Notes: generated by a model from the sequence alone, not told the origin. A stretch of 64,000 nucleotides of DNA from Microbacterium sediminis (GCF_004564075.1 NZ_CP038256.1:1302001-1366000); one strand, 5' to 3'. Positions 45,629 through 54,961 are shown, counted from the stretch's first letter. A program made the numbers and translations.

Positions 45629-47872
45629 ATGGCTGACACGCTGCAGTCCACGTCCTCGCTGCGGCGGCTCGTGCCCCGCATCTTCTCGCGGGCGCCCCGC
45701 CACGCCGACCTGACGAAGCTCATCAACACGGTCAAGGCGAACCACCCCCGCGGAGACCTGGCGGTCATCGAGCACGCGTATCGCGTGGCCGACGAGAAGC
45801 ACCGCGGCCAGAAGCGCCAGAGCGGCGAGCCGTACATCACGCACCCGCTCGCGGTGGCGCAGATCCTCGCGGATCTCGGCCTCGGTCCGCGCGCGATCGC
45901 GGCCGCCCTGCTCCACGACACGGTCGAGGACACCGGCTACGCGCTCGACGAGCTCCAGGCCGAGTTCGGCGACGAGGTGGGCCTGCTCGTCGACGGCGTC
46001 ACCAAGCTCGACAAGGTCAAGTACGGCGAGAGCGCGCAGGCCGAGACGGTCCGCAAGATGATCGTGGCGATGTCCAAGGACATCCGCGTGCTCGTCATCA
46101 AGCTCGCCGACCGGCTGCACAACGCCCGCACGTGGGGCTTCGTGCCCCCGGAGAAGGCCAAGCGCAAGGCGACCGAGACCCTCGAGATCTACGCGCCGCT
46201 CGCGCACCGGCTGGGCATCCAGGCGATCAAGTCGGAGCTCGAGGACCTCTCCTTCGCGGTGCTGCATCCGAAGATCTACAACGAGATCGACGCCCTCGTG
46301 AAGCAGCGCACCCCGCAGCGCGAGCAGTACGTGCAGCGCGTGATCGACGACGTGGGCAGCGACCTGCAGCAGCTGCGCGTCAAGGGCGCGGTGTCGGGGC
46401 GGCCCAAGCAGCTCTACTCGGTGTACCAGAAGATGGTCGTGCGCGGCCGCGACTTCGACGACATCTACGACCTCATCGGCATCCGCGTCATCGTGCCCAC
46501 GGTGCGCGACTGCTACGCCGTGCTCGGCGCGATCCACGCGCGCTGGACGCCGCTGCCGGGCCGGTTCAAGGACTACATCGCCACCCCGAAGTTCAACCTC
46601 TACCGCTCGCTGCACACCACGGTGATCGGTCCCGGCGGGCGCACGGTCGAGATCCAGATCCGCACCCAGGAGATGCATCAGCAGGCCGAGTTCGGCGTGG
46701 CGGCGCACTGGAAGTACAAGGAGCGCATGGTCGCCACGAGCGGCAAGCTCGACGAGCGCGCCTCCGGCCAGGACATGGCCTGGCTCGCGCGGATCTCCGA
46801 CTGGCAGGCCGAGACGAAGGACCCGGGGGAGTTCCTCGACTCGCTCCGCTTCGAGATCGGCGCCAAGGAGGTCTACGTCTTCACGCCCAAGGGGCGCGTG
46901 ATCGGCCTGCCCTCGGGCGCGACCCCCGTCGACTTCGCGTACGCGGTGCACACCGAGATCGGCCACCGCACCATGGGCGCCAAGGTGAACGGGCGCCTCG
47001 TGACGCTCGACACCGAGCTGCGCTCGGGCGACGTGGTCGAGGTGCTCACGTCGAAGAACCCCGATGCCGGGCCCAGCCAGGACTGGATGGCGTTCGTGCG
47101 CAGCACCCGCGCGCGCAACAAGATCCGCGGCTGGTTCACCAAGGAGCGGCGCGAGGAGGCGATCGAGCAGGGCAAGGAGTCGATCCTGCGCGCGATGCGT
47201 CGGCACCACCTGCCGATCCAGCGGCTCAAGGACTCCCTGGGGGATGCGGCGCACGAGCTGCACTACGACGACGTCTCGGCCCTGTACGCCGCCGTGGGCG
47301 AGGGTCACGTGTCGAGCCAGTCGGTGCTCGAGAAGGTGCAGTCGCTGCTCGAGGTCGACGAGCCGGCCAGCGGCCCGCTGGAGCTGCCGACCGCGCCGTC
47401 GCAGCGCCGCTCCCGCGGCAGCGAGTCCGGCGTGCTCGTGCGCGGTGCCGACGACATCCTCGTCAAGCTGGCCAAGTGCTGCACGCCCGTGCCGGGGGAC
47501 GAGATCGTCGGCTTCGTCACGCGGGGCTCCGGCGTCTCGGTGCACCGCGCCGACTGCACCAACGTGAAGTCGCTCAAGGACGACCCGGCGCGTCTCATCG
47601 ACGTGTCGTGGGGCACCACGACCAAGAGCGTGTACCTCGTGCAGATCCAGGTCGAGGCGCTCGATCGGTCGGGCCTGCTCTCCGACATCACGCGGGCGCT
47701 CAGCGAGCACCACGTCAACATCCTGTCGGCGAACGTGTCGACGACGAAGGAGCGCCTGGCGATCAGCCGGTACGTCTTCGAGATGGGCGACTCGGTGCAT
47801 CTGGACCGCGTGCTGAGCGCCGTGCGCCGGATCGACGGCGTCTACGACGTGTACCGCGTCACCTCCTCCTGA
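45629..47872 (+). CDS. rel: Bifunctional (p)ppGpp synthetase/hydrolase (RelA/SpoT homologue)
   Basis: Makes and degrades the stringent-response alarmone. The 747-residue protein has an N-terminal HD hydrolase domain with HPLAVAQIL and LLHDTVEDT near residue 95, a synthetase domain (about 270-365) with GRDFDDIYDLIGIRVIVPT and RSLHTTVIGPGGRTVEIQIRT, a TGS domain (about 410-480, YVFTPKGRVIGLPSGATPVDF), and a C-terminal ACT domain. The HDxxED motif is intact, so hydrolysis is expected. ATG 45629 is preferred to a longer frame that overlaps secF. Its 3' end overlaps by 31 bp the convergent AbiEi-like gene. Confidence 0.97.
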   Translation: MADTLQSTSSLRRLVPRIFSRAPRHADLTKLINTVKANHPRGDLAVIEHAYRVADEKHRGQKRQSGEPYITHPLAVAQILADLGLGPRAIAAALLHDTVEDTGYALDELQAEFGDEVGLLVDGVTKLDKVKYGESAQAETVRKMIVAMSKDIRVLVIKLADRLHNARTWGFVPPEKAKRKATETLEIYAPLAHRLGIQAIKSELEDLSFAVLHPKIYNEIDALVKQRTPQREQYVQRVIDDVGSDLQQLRVKGAVSGRPKQLYSVYQKMVVRGRDFDDIYDLIGIRVIVPTVRDCYAVLGAIHARWTPLPGRFKDYIATPKFNLYRSLHTTVIGPGGRTVEIQIRTQEMHQQAEFGVAAHWKYKERMVATSGKLDERASGQDMAWLARISDWQAETKDPGEFLDSLRFEIGAKEVYVFTPKGRVIGLPSGATPVDFAYAVHTEIGHRTMGAKVNGRLVTLDTELRSGDVVEVLTSKNPDAGPSQDWMAFVRSTRARNKIRGWFTKERREEAIEQGKESILRAMRRHHLPIQRLKDSLGDAAHELHYDDVSALYAAVGEGHVSSQSVLEKVQSLLEVDEPASGPLELPTAPSQRRSRGSESGVLVRGADDILVKLAKCCTPVPGDEIVGFVTRGSGVSVHRADCTNVKSLKDDPARLIDVSWGTTTKSVYLVQIQVEALDRSGLLSDITRALSEHHVNILSANVSTTKERLAISRYVFEMGDSVHLDRVLSAVRRIDGVYDVYRVTSS

Positions 47873-48417
47873 AGCCGTCGCACGAGCTCGGCGCGGTGCG
47901 GGATGCGCGGCCGGGTGGCGGCGAGCCGCAGCGCGGCCGCTCCGACGTCGGCCTCGCGCGCGAGCGCGCCGACCGCGCGGCGGATCGTGCCCGGCGCGGA
48001 GGGTGAGGGTCGGTCGGGGCGCGCGATCGTCTCGGCCACGAGATCGACGAGCGTGCGGGCGGCCGTGCTCACCCGCACGCCGCCGCGGAGCTCCTGATCG
48101 GGCGCGGGCAGCAGCGCGTCGCGCACGTGCATCGCGTGCGTGGAGGGGCGGCGCCCGCCGAACGGCGTCGCGCGCTGGGCGTGCAGCCGGGCGGGCGGAT
48201 CGTCGAGGGCGCCGTGCACCCATGCGGCGGTGAGGCAGACGGCCGCCAGCGCGTCGCCGAGGGCCGGCCGCAGCGCGGCAGCGCGCACGGCGGGCGTCTC
48301 GACCGCGTCGGCCGGCGCCCACCCGAGCCCGATGGGCACGAGGTCGCCGTCGAGCGCCGCGGCATGCAGCTCGGCGGCCGAGAGCACCCCGCCCGGTTCG
48401 TCGAAGTAGATCCGCAC
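47842..48417 (-). CDS. AbiEi-antitoxin-like protein (orphan)
   Basis: A 191-residue protein resembling the C-terminal AbiEi/type IV antitoxin fold: a conserved CLTAAWVHGALDD segment, then a VRVSTAARTLVDLV motif and a helical, Arg-rich C-terminus (RPRIPHRAELVRRLQEEV). The N-terminal winged-helix region is weak (GGVLSAAELHAAALDGDLVPI). No AbiEii nucleotidyltransferase toxin gene is adjacent; both neighbours are rel and DUF349. GTG start 48417 gives the family length. The 31-bp convergent overlap with rel is real in frame. Assignment to this family is moderate; a function in defence is not shown. Confidence 0.65.
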   Translation of the reverse strand: MRIYFDEPGGVLSAAELHAAALDGDLVPIGLGWAPADAVETPAVRAAALRPALGDALAAVCLTAAWVHGALDDPPARLHAQRATPFGGRRPSTHAMHVRDALLPAPDQELRGGVRVSTAARTLVDLVAETIARPDRPSPSAPGTIRRAVGALAREADVGAAALRLAATRPRIPHRAELVRRLQEEVTRYTS

Positions 48418-48466
48418 CCCTCGAGTGTCGCCCGGCGGAAGCGGCGGCGGGAGGGCTGTGGAAAGC

Positions 48467-48501
48467 CGACGGCCGGCCCCCGCGGAGGGGACCGGCCGTC
48501 G
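48467..48501. terminator. Hairpin between the DUF349 and AbiEi-like genes
   Basis: CGACGGCCGGCCCC (48467-48480) pairs with GGGGACCGGCCGTCG (48487-48501) around GCGGAG-type loop, with one bulged A. It follows the DUF349 stop on the minus strand. Confidence 0.75.
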
Positions 48502-48514
48502 AGGGCGCGGCGGA

Positions 48515-50140
48515 TCAGCCGATCGCGTTGAGCCAGGCGCGGCGCACGTCGAGCGCCTCCTTGGCGTCGGCGATCGCGCGCTTGTCGCCCGACGCCTCGG
48601 CCGCAGCCAGCTCGGCCTCGAGCTTGGCGATCGCGTCCTGCAGCTGCTGCGACAGGTCGTTGGCGCGTGCCTTGACCTCGGGGTTGTTCTTCTTCCAGTC
48701 GACGTCCTCGCGCGCCTTGAGCTCCTGCTCGATCTTGCGCAGGCGGTCGTCGAGGGCGCGCTCGGTCTCGCGCGGGAAGATGCGGCCGACCTCGTCCCAG
48801 CGGCGCTGGATGCTCGTGAGCAGCTTGCGGGCGGCGACCAGGTCCTTCTCGGCGGTGACGGCCTGCGCCTCGACGAGCAGCTGCTCGCGGGCCTCGATCC
48901 GCGGCTGCGACTCGGCCTGCTCGGCCTGGTCGCGCTCCTGGCGGGCGCCGTAGAGCACATCGCCGGCGGCCTTGAAACGGGTCCACAGCGCGTCGTCGAC
49001 CTTGCGGCCGGCGCGTCCGGCGGCCTTCCACTCGTCGAGCAGGGCGCGGTAGGCGGGAATGCCCTCCTCGCCGCGCGCGGCGAGCGCTTCGGCGCGCTCC
49101 ACGATGCGGGTCTTGCGGTCCTTGGCCTCCTTGTGCGCCTCGTCCAGCTCGGCGAAGAACGCGCGGCGGTGACGCTCGAACGTCGCGCGCGCGTCGCGGA
49201 ACCGCTTCCACAGGCCCTGGGCGGTGGCCTTCGGCAGGCGAGGGCCCGTCTTCTGGTGCTCCTGCCACGCGGCGAAGAGCTCGTCCAGCTCGGCCGAGGC
49301 CTGCTTCCACTGCACCGACTTCGGGTCGCGAGCCGCGAGGGCCTCGACCTTCTCGACGATCGCGGTGCGCTCGGCGATCGCGGCCTCGGTGGCGGCCTTG
49401 TTCGCGGCGGCCTCCTCGGCGCTCGCCTCGGCGAGGGCCTCGGTCAGCGTGTCGAGGCGCGCGGCGAGGCCGACGAGGTCGCCCACCGCCGCGGCGCCGA
49501 CGACCTCGGTCTTCAGCGCCGCGGCCTGCTTGCGCAGCTCGGACGCCGAGGCGCCGCCGCGGGCGTGGCGCTGCTCGAGCGTGACGACGCGGACCTCGAG
49601 GTCGTCGAACTTGCGGCCGAAGTAGGCCAGCGCCTCCTCGGGCGTGCCGTCGGGGTACTCGCCGACCACGCGCCACTCGTCGCCCTCGCGGACCGAGACG
49701 GTGCCGTCCTCCTCGATGCGGCCCCACTCGCTGTAGTCCTTCGCGGCGATCACCGGGGCCGGAGCCGCGGGAGCCTTCGGGCGCGCCAGCGCGGCGGGCG
49801 ACGGCACGGGGCGCGGGACGGCCTTCGGCGTCGGCGCGGCGGCCGGCGCCTGCGCGGGGGCCTCGGGTTCTGCGGGCGCCTCGGGCGCGGCCTCGGGCTC
49901 TGCCTCAGCGGTCGGCGTGGCCTCGGGCGCTGCCGGGGCGGCCTCGGCCACCGGCTCGGCGGCCTCCGTCACCGGCTCGGCGGCCTCGGGCTCGGACGGG
50001 GCCTCGGGCTCCGGGTTCGTCGCGGCCGCGTCGTCCGCGGTGGGCTCGTCGGCGGCGACGGCGGCGGACGCGGTGGGGGTGTCGGCGAGCTCGGCGACGT
50101 CGCTCGGAACGGACTCGGGGGTGTGATCAGACGTGGTCAC
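48515..50140 (-). CDS. DUF349 domain-containing protein
   Basis: A 541-residue cytoplasmic protein. Residues 1-130 are a disordered Ala/Pro/Glu-rich tract, followed by SEWGRIEEDGTVSVREGDEW and then several DUF349 repeats made of long helices, recognisable by repeated W-x-x-F/A-R segments (SAELDELFAAWQEHQKTGPR, GLWKRFRDARATFE, LLDEWKAAGRAGRKVDDALW, LLTSIQRRWDEVGR). Strong coiled-coil propensity throughout. Common in actinobacteria, with no established function. GTG start 50140 has AAGGAG upstream and a TAGGCT -10 box 49 nt further up (50195-50190). Confidence 0.9.
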   Translation of the reverse strand: MTTSDHTPESVPSDVAELADTPTASAAVAADEPTADDAAATNPEPEAPSEPEAAEPVTEAAEPVAEAAPAAPEATPTAEAEPEAAPEAPAEPEAPAQAPAAAPTPKAVPRPVPSPAALARPKAPAAPAPVIAAKDYSEWGRIEEDGTVSVREGDEWRVVGEYPDGTPEEALAYFGRKFDDLEVRVVTLEQRHARGGASASELRKQAAALKTEVVGAAAVGDLVGLAARLDTLTEALAEASAEEAAANKAATEAAIAERTAIVEKVEALAARDPKSVQWKQASAELDELFAAWQEHQKTGPRLPKATAQGLWKRFRDARATFERHRRAFFAELDEAHKEAKDRKTRIVERAEALAARGEEGIPAYRALLDEWKAAGRAGRKVDDALWTRFKAAGDVLYGARQERDQAEQAESQPRIEAREQLLVEAQAVTAEKDLVAARKLLTSIQRRWDEVGRIFPRETERALDDRLRKIEQELKAREDVDWKKNNPEVKARANDLSQQLQDAIAKLEAELAAAEASGDKRAIADAKEALDVRRAWLNAIG

Positions 50141-50229
50141 GGGGAACTCCTTGGCGGCTGGCCGCTACGGATCGGGAGGGACGTCGCCCAGCCTACGGGA
50201 TCGCGGCCACGCCGAGGAGGGGTGCCGGG

Positions 50230-50511
50230 TCAGGGGACCGGGGTGACCGTGGGCGGCGTCGGCACGACGCTGGGAGCCTCGCTCGGCGTGACGGTGCTGC
50301 TCGGCTCGGGGGTCGCGACGCCGGGGCCCGATGTGTAGAAGAGCGCCTGCGCGCCGACCGCAGCGAGGATCACGACGCCCGCCGCGATCGAGACGATGAC
50401 GTTGTCGCGCCGCCGACGGGCGATCTGCGTGTCGTGCAGCGCCTTGCGCGCCGCGTAGGCCCTGGCGCGCTCCCGCGCCGCACGGTCGTCGTTCTTCGTC
50501 CTGCCTGCCAC
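50230..50511 (-). CDS. Small membrane-anchored protein resembling the N-terminus of anchored cyclophilins
   Basis: A 93-residue protein: a basic, Ala/Arg-rich N-terminus (GRTKNDDRAARERARAYAAR), HDTQIARRRRDN, one membrane helix (VIVSIAAGVVILAAVGAQALFY) and TSGPG, then a Pro/Thr/Ser linker (PEPSSTVTPSEAPSVVPTPP). In related actinobacteria the same N-terminal layout precedes a full peptidyl-prolyl isomerase domain; here the domain is missing and the gene ends after the linker. GTG 50511 is chosen over GTG 50517 because a TAGGCT box (50524-50519) then sits 7 nt upstream. Divergent from rarA. Confidence 0.7.
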   Translation of the reverse strand: MAGRTKNDDRAARERARAYAARKALHDTQIARRRRDNVIVSIAAGVVILAAVGAQALFYTSGPGVATPEPSSTVTPSEAPSVVPTPPTVTPVP

Positions 50512-50518
50512 GGGCACG

Positions 50519-50524
50519 AGCCTA
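50519..50524 (-). promoter_or_regulatory. Candidate -10 element of the 93-residue membrane protein gene
   Basis: TAGGCT on the minus strand ends 7 nt before the GTG at 50511, matching the leaderless-type spacing seen at other genes here. Confidence 0.45.
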
Positions 50525-50587
50525 CGCGAGCGCGCCCGCGGCGCCGGCGCCGCGCGCTCGCGGGGCCGCCGTGTCGGGGCTCGCGCG

Positions 50588-50593
50588 TAGGCT
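50588..50593 (+). promoter_or_regulatory. Candidate -10 element of rarA
   Basis: TAGGCT ends 6 nt before the GTG of rarA. The two divergent -10 boxes are 63 bp apart. Confidence 0.45.
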
Positions 50594-50599
50594 GAAGGG

Positions 50600-51928
50600 G
50601 TGAATCGTGCCGCGCTGTTCCAGGGCCAGACGCCGCTGGCCGTGCGGATGCGGCCGACCTCGCTCGACGAGGTGGCCGGGCAGGCGCACCTGCTGGGGCG
50701 CGGCTCGCCCCTGGTGGCGCTGGCGGATCCGGACGCGAAGAAGCCGGGAACGGTGTCGGTGATCCTGTGGGGCCCGCCCGGCACCGGCAAGACCACCCTC
50801 GCCCAGGCGATCGCCCGCTCGTCGGGCCGGCGGTTCGTCGAGCTCTCGGCGATCACCGCCGGCGTCAAGGACGTGCGCGAGGTCATGCAGGAGGCCCTGA
50901 ACCAGCGCGACCTCTACGGCCAGTCCACGATCCTCTTCCTCGACGAGATCCACCGCTTCACCAAGGCGCAGCAGGACGCTCTGCTGCCGGGCGTGGAGAA
51001 CGGCTGGGTGATCCTCATCGCGGCGACGACCGAGAATCCGTCGTTCTCGGTGATCTCGCCCCTGCTGAGCCGATCGCTGCTGCTCACCCTGCAGCCGCTG
51101 ACCGACGAGGACCTCGGCACGCTCATCGACCGCGCGGTGGCCGACGCGCGCGGGCTGGACGGCGCCGTCACGCTCGACGCCGAGGCGCGTCGCGCACTCA
51201 TCCAGCTGGCATCGGGCGACGCGCGCCGCGCCCTGACCGCGCTCGAGGCGGCGGCCGGCGTGGCGGCGTCGGAGGCCGAGAGCGACGAGGCGCCGGCGCA
51301 GGTGACCGCCGATCACGTCGCGCAGGCCGTGGACCGCGCGCTGCTGCGTTACGACCGGCAGGGCGACGAGCACTACGACGTCATCAGCGCCTTCATCAAG
51401 TCGATCCGCGGCTCCGACCCCGACGCCGCCGTGCACTACCTCGCGCGCATGATCGAGGCGGGGGAGGACCCGCGCTTCATCGCCCGGCGCCTCGTGGTGC
51501 ACGCGGCCGAGGACATCGGGCTCGCCGATCCGCGCGCGCTGCAGATCGCCGTCGCCGCCGCGGACGCCGTGGCGTTCATCGGCATGCCGGAGGGGCGGAT
51601 CCCGCTGGCCGAGGCGACGCTGTACCTTGCGACCGCGCCGAAGTCGCCCGCGACGATCAACGCCATCGACGCCGCCCTCGCCGACGTGCGTGCGGGGCGC
51701 ATGGGCCCGGTGCCCAAGCACCTGCGCGACGCGCACTACGCGGGCGCCAAGCGCCTTGGCCACGGCAAGGGCTACCGCTACCCGCACGACAGCGAGATCG
51801 GCGTCGTGGCGCAGCAGTACCTGCCCGACGCGCTCGCGGGGCGGCGTTATTACGAGCCGCGCCCGCTCGGCGGCGAGCGCGAGATCGGCGAGCGCCTCGA
51901 GAAGCTGCGCCGCATCATCGACGGCTGA
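50600..51928 (+). CDS. rarA: Replication-associated recombination protein RarA (MgsA)
   Basis: AAA+ ATPase acting at stalled replication forks, 442 residues. [21 protein letters not shown] at the N-terminus, Walker [19 protein letters not shown], Walker [21 protein letters not shown], sensor [19 protein letters not shown], and the C-terminal tetramerisation domain with [23 protein letters not shown] and [11 protein letters not shown]. Closely related in fold to RuvB and clamp loaders, but the [11 protein letters not shown] segment is RarA-specific. GTG start 50600. Confidence 0.97.
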   Translation: MNRAALFQGQTPLAVRMRPTSLDEVAGQAHLLGRGSPLVALADPDAKKPGTVSVILWGPPGTGKTTLAQAIARSSGRRFVELSAITAGVKDVREVMQEALNQRDLYGQSTILFLDEIHRFTKAQQDALLPGVENGWVILIAATTENPSFSVISPLLSRSLLLTLQPLTDEDLGTLIDRAVADARGLDGAVTLDAEARRALIQLASGDARRALTALEAAAGVAASEAESDEAPAQVTADHVAQAVDRALLRYDRQGDEHYDVISAFIKSIRGSDPDAAVHYLARMIEAGEDPRFIARRLVVHAAEDIGLADPRALQIAVAAADAVAFIGMPEGRIPLAEATLYLATAPKSPATINAIDAALADVRAGRMGPVPKHLRDAHYAGAKRLGHGKGYRYPHDSEIGVVAQQYLPDALAGRRYYEPRPLGGEREIGERLEKLRRIIDG

Positions 51929-51942
51929 CCGGATCAGGGCAC

Positions 51943-51965
51943 TCCGGGTCTTCCCGGATATTTCT
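51943..51965 (+). terminator. Possible terminator after rarA
   Basis: TCCGGG (51943-51948), loop TCTT, CCCGGA (51953-51958), followed by TATTTCT. Short 6-bp stem but with a U-containing tract, unusual in this GC-rich window. Confidence 0.5.
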
Positions 51966-52049
51966 GGGTTCTGTCCCTGAATCGATTGCCGCCGGGCGGC
52001 GCGGTCGGCCAGGATGAGAATCCCCCCACCCCCTGAAGGGACGACGCCG

Positions 52050-53000
52050 ATGCTGGTGTTCCGACGCGTGATCCTGCCCATCGCCTGGCTGCTCGTCTTC
52101 GCTGTGATCGGCGTCGCGCTCATCAAGCTGGCGTTCTTCCCCGCAAGCGAGGAGACGGCCGAGCTCGGCAGCGGCGAGGTGCCGACCGGCGAGATCACCG
52201 ACCCGCAGATCTCCGCCTGGCGCGACACGATCCGCAACGACCTCGAGCTCGCCGCGACGGTGCAGAACGACCCTGCCGTCGACGTGACCGTGAACAAGCC
52301 CGGCAACGTCATCGACGTGTTCTCCGCCGTCGGCGACACCGTGGCGGCCGGCGACGTGATCGCGAGCGTGCGCGAGGACATCCCCACCGACGACGGCGGC
52401 ACGTACCCGGTGTGGAGCGAGGTGGTCGCGCCCGCGAGCGGCACGATCTCCGCGTCCACGCTCGTCAGCGGCGCCGCCGTGGCGCCCGGCGACAAGGTCG
52501 GCGCGATCGCGCCCTCCACGTTCCGCGTGCAGGGCACGATCGCCCCGGCCGATCGCTACCGGCTCACGACCGAGCCCACCGAGGCGTCGATCCAGATCAC
52601 CAACGGCCCGGCGCCCTTCACCTGCACGGGCCTCGTGCTCGAGACGCCGCTGCCCGGCAGCGACGACGGCGAGACGGGCGCGACCGGCGAGGTCACGACG
52701 ACCGTGCGCTGCCCCGTCCCGCCCGACGTGCGGGTCTTCCCGGGCCTGGCGGCGACCATGACGATCGCGGGCGGCCTCGCGGAGGACGTGCTCGTGCTGC
52801 CCATCACCGCGGTGCTGGGATCGTCCGGCGAGGGCACGGTCTTCGTCCCCGGGCCCGACGGGCTTCCCGAGGAGCGGGCCGTGACGCTCGGCCTGGCCGA
52901 CGCCGAGAAGATCGAGATCGTCGACGGGCTCGAAGAGGGCGAGATGGTCTACGAGTACGTGCCCACGTCGGTGGTGGCCGGCGGCGAGACGGGTCTCTGA
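52050..53000 (+). CDS. MacA-like efflux adaptor (membrane-fusion type) subunit
   Basis: A 316-residue secreted or anchored adaptor. One N-terminal helix (ILPIAWLLVFAVIGVALIKLAF) without a lipobox, then biotinyl-lipoyl-like halves around VNKPGNVIDVFSAVGDTVAAGDVIASV and VVAPASGTISASTLVSGAAVAPGDKVG, and a beta-barrel region (ADAEKIEIVDGLEEGEMV). Gram-positive versions act with a MacB-like ATPase and permease without an outer-membrane channel. ATG 52050 with GAAGGGA upstream; the frame begins earlier at 52014 but without a good site. First gene of a three-gene operon. Confidence 0.88.
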   Translation: MLVFRRVILPIAWLLVFAVIGVALIKLAFFPASEETAELGSGEVPTGEITDPQISAWRDTIRNDLELAATVQNDPAVDVTVNKPGNVIDVFSAVGDTVAAGDVIASVREDIPTDDGGTYPVWSEVVAPASGTISASTLVSGAAVAPGDKVGAIAPSTFRVQGTIAPADRYRLTTEPTEASIQITNGPAPFTCTGLVLETPLPGSDDGETGATGEVTTTVRCPVPPDVRVFPGLAATMTIAGGLAEDVLVLPITAVLGSSGEGTVFVPGPDGLPEERAVTLGLADAEKIEIVDGLEEGEMVYEYVPTSVVAGGETGL

Positions 53001-53003
53001 GCG

Positions 53004-53708
53004 GTGGTCTTCCTGCACGCGCGGGGCATCACCCGCACGGTGGAGCTGCCCGACGCCGAGCCGCTGCACATCCTCCGAGGTGTGGACCTCGACGTCGAGG
53101 TCGGCGACCACGTGAGCATCATGGGGCGCTCGGGCTCGGGCAAGTCGACGCTGCTGAACATCCTCGGGCTGCTCGATGCCCCGACCTCGGGCACGCTCGA
53201 GTTCGACGGGGTGCCGCTGGACCGCATGACCGCCGGGCGCCGCGACCGCACGCGGGGGCGCAACGTCGGCTTCGTGTTCCAGCAGTTCAACCTGCTGCCC
53301 CGGCGCACGGCGCTGGAGAACGTCGAGATGCCGTTGCTCTACGACGGCGGCAGGGGGTTCTGGCGGCGGCGCCGACTGGCGGCCGAGATGCTCGAGCGCG
53401 TCGGGCTCGGCGAGCGCATGGCGCAGATGCCGGAGCGGCTCTCGGGCGGTGAGCAGCAGCGCGTGGCCATCGCGCGCGCCCTCGTGCGATCGCCGCGCCT
53501 CATCCTGGCCGACGAACCGACCGGCGCGCTCGACGTGGAGACCGGCGCGACGATCATGACGCTGCTGGATCAGATCGCCACGCAGGCCGGAGCGGCCCTC
53601 ATCACGATCACCCACGACCCGCATGTGGCCGCACGCGCCCAGCGGGTGTTCCGCCTCAGCGACGGCGTGCTGCACGCCGAGGAGCCGATCCTGGAGCCGG
53701 CCGCATGA
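53004..53708 (+). CDS. MacB/LolD-type ABC transporter ATP-binding protein
   Basis: A 234-residue ATPase. Walker [15 protein letters not shown]-loop [22 protein letters not shown], signature [15 protein letters not shown], Walker [13 protein letters not shown] and switch [10 protein letters not shown]. This is the MacB/LolD/FtsE-like group that powers mechanotransmission rather than translocation through the permease. GTG start 53004, 3 nt after the adaptor stop. The downstream permease starts inside its stop (ATGA). Confidence 0.94.
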   Translation: MVFLHARGITRTVELPDAEPLHILRGVDLDVEVGDHVSIMGRSGSGKSTLLNILGLLDAPTSGTLEFDGVPLDRMTAGRRDRTRGRNVGFVFQQFNLLPRRTALENVEMPLLYDGGRGFWRRRRLAAEMLERVGLGERMAQMPERLSGGEQQRVAIARALVRSPRLILADEPTGALDVETGATIMTLLDQIATQAGAALITITHDPHVAARAQRVFRLSDGVLHAEEPILEPAA

Positions 53709-54961
53709 GCTGGCTCACGAGCGCGGTCTCGTCGTTCGCGGAGGCGTGGCAGGAGCTGCGCGTGCACCGCATGCGCATCATCCTCAGCCTCTTCGTCGTG
53801 GCGATCTCGGTGGCGGCGTTCACCGCGGTGGTCGCGCTGGGGCAGATGCTCAACCAGGGCTTCCAGGAGTCGATGGAGCGCGGCTCCGGGCGCCCGGCGC
53901 TCGTCAGCTTCAGCGCCTACAACGCGGAGTCGGGGGAGAACCCCTCGCCCGACACGATGCAGCGCGCGTTCGCGGCCACGCTCGAGCGGCACGCCGTCGA
54001 CTGGTCGGCGCGCGTGTCGTGGCTCGACGTCGCGCCCCCGCCCGACGGGTGGTCGGACGTGCGGGCCGTCGACGCCGACTACGGCGTGATCCACCGCGTG
54101 CCGATGCTCGAGGGCACCTGGTTCTCGCCGCTGGACGAGGAGCGCCTCACGCCCGTGGCGATCGTCAACGAGAGCTGGTGGCAGAGCCTGGGCGCGCCGG
54201 CGCTGACCACGGCGCCGACGGTGTCGATGGCGCTGAACTCCTGGGACCCGAACACGGGTGAGCCGATCCCGGGGGCCACGCTCGACGCCGTGATCATCGG
54301 CGTCACCCCGGATCAGGGCGGGACCGGCGGGGTGCCGACACAGACGGGATACGTCCTCTACAAGGACGCCCTGGCCGTGATGCCCGACACCGTGGGCCCC
54401 AGCACGCAGTACGAGGCGTGGATCCCGCCCGAGACGGCCGAGGAGCTCATGGAGTCGATGCGGCTCTCGTTCGCCGCGAACCTCGGCGACGGGTTCCAGG
54501 TCGACGCGTACCGCATGGACTACGAGGCCATGATGGAGGGCTCGTTCAACCCGTTCGACCCCATGCTCATCGTGCTCGGCGGCATCTCGATGCTCGTGCT
54601 CGCCCTCGGCGCCCTGAGCCTGCTCAACATCACGCTCGTGACCACCAGGTTCCGCATCCGCGAGATCGGCGTGCGCCGCTCCTTCGGCGCGACGGGCGTG
54701 AGGGTGTTCTTCTCGGTGATGCTGGAGAGCGTCGTCGGGACCGTCTTCGCCGGTGTCGCGGGCATCGTCATCGCGATCCTGGCGCTGCGGATTCCGGCGC
54801 TGCAGGACAGCCTCTTCCAGGGCATCCAGGACGTGCCGCCCTTCCCGATGAGCGCGGCCCTCACGGGCCTGCTGGTGTCGGCCGCGGTGGGCGCACTCGC
54901 CGGACTCCTGCCCGCGCTCATCGCGATGCGCGTCAAGCCGATCGACGCCATCCGGTTCTGA
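53705..54961 (+). CDS. FtsX/MacB-type ABC transporter permease
   Basis: A 418-residue permease. N-terminal span MRIILSLFVVAISVAAFTAVVAL, a large external domain of about 230 residues (residues about 45-280), then three spans: MLIVLGGISMLVLALGALSLLN, VVGTVFAGVAGIVIAILALR and ALTGLLVSAAVGALAGLLPALIA. REIGVRRSFGATGVRVFFSVMLESV between them is the MacB/FtsX coupling segment, and the C-terminus ends VKPIDAIRF. Exported substrate unknown. Translationally coupled to the ATPase. Confidence 0.93.
   Translation: MSWLTSAVSSFAEAWQELRVHRMRIILSLFVVAISVAAFTAVVALGQMLNQGFQESMERGSGRPALVSFSAYNAESGENPSPDTMQRAFAATLERHAVDWSARVSWLDVAPPPDGWSDVRAVDADYGVIHRVPMLEGTWFSPLDEERLTPVAIVNESWWQSLGAPALTTAPTVSMALNSWDPNTGEPIPGATLDAVIIGVTPDQGGTGGVPTQTGYVLYKDALAVMPDTVGPSTQYEAWIPPETAEELMESMRLSFAANLGDGFQVDAYRMDYEAMMEGSFNPFDPMLIVLGGISMLVLALGALSLLNITLVTTRFRIREIGVRRSFGATGVRVFFSVMLESVVGTVFAGVAGIVIAILALRIPALQDSLFQGIQDVPPFPMSAALTGLLVSAAVGALAGLLPALIAMRVKPIDAIRF

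Noticed and set aside
45440..48322. 960-residue minus-strand open frame over secF and rel
   Set aside because: Antisense shadow of rel; Arg/Ala/Gly-rich, no domain.
47842..48417. Complete type IV toxin-antitoxin system
   Set aside because: Only the antitoxin-like gene is seen; no nucleotidyltransferase toxin frame is adjacent.
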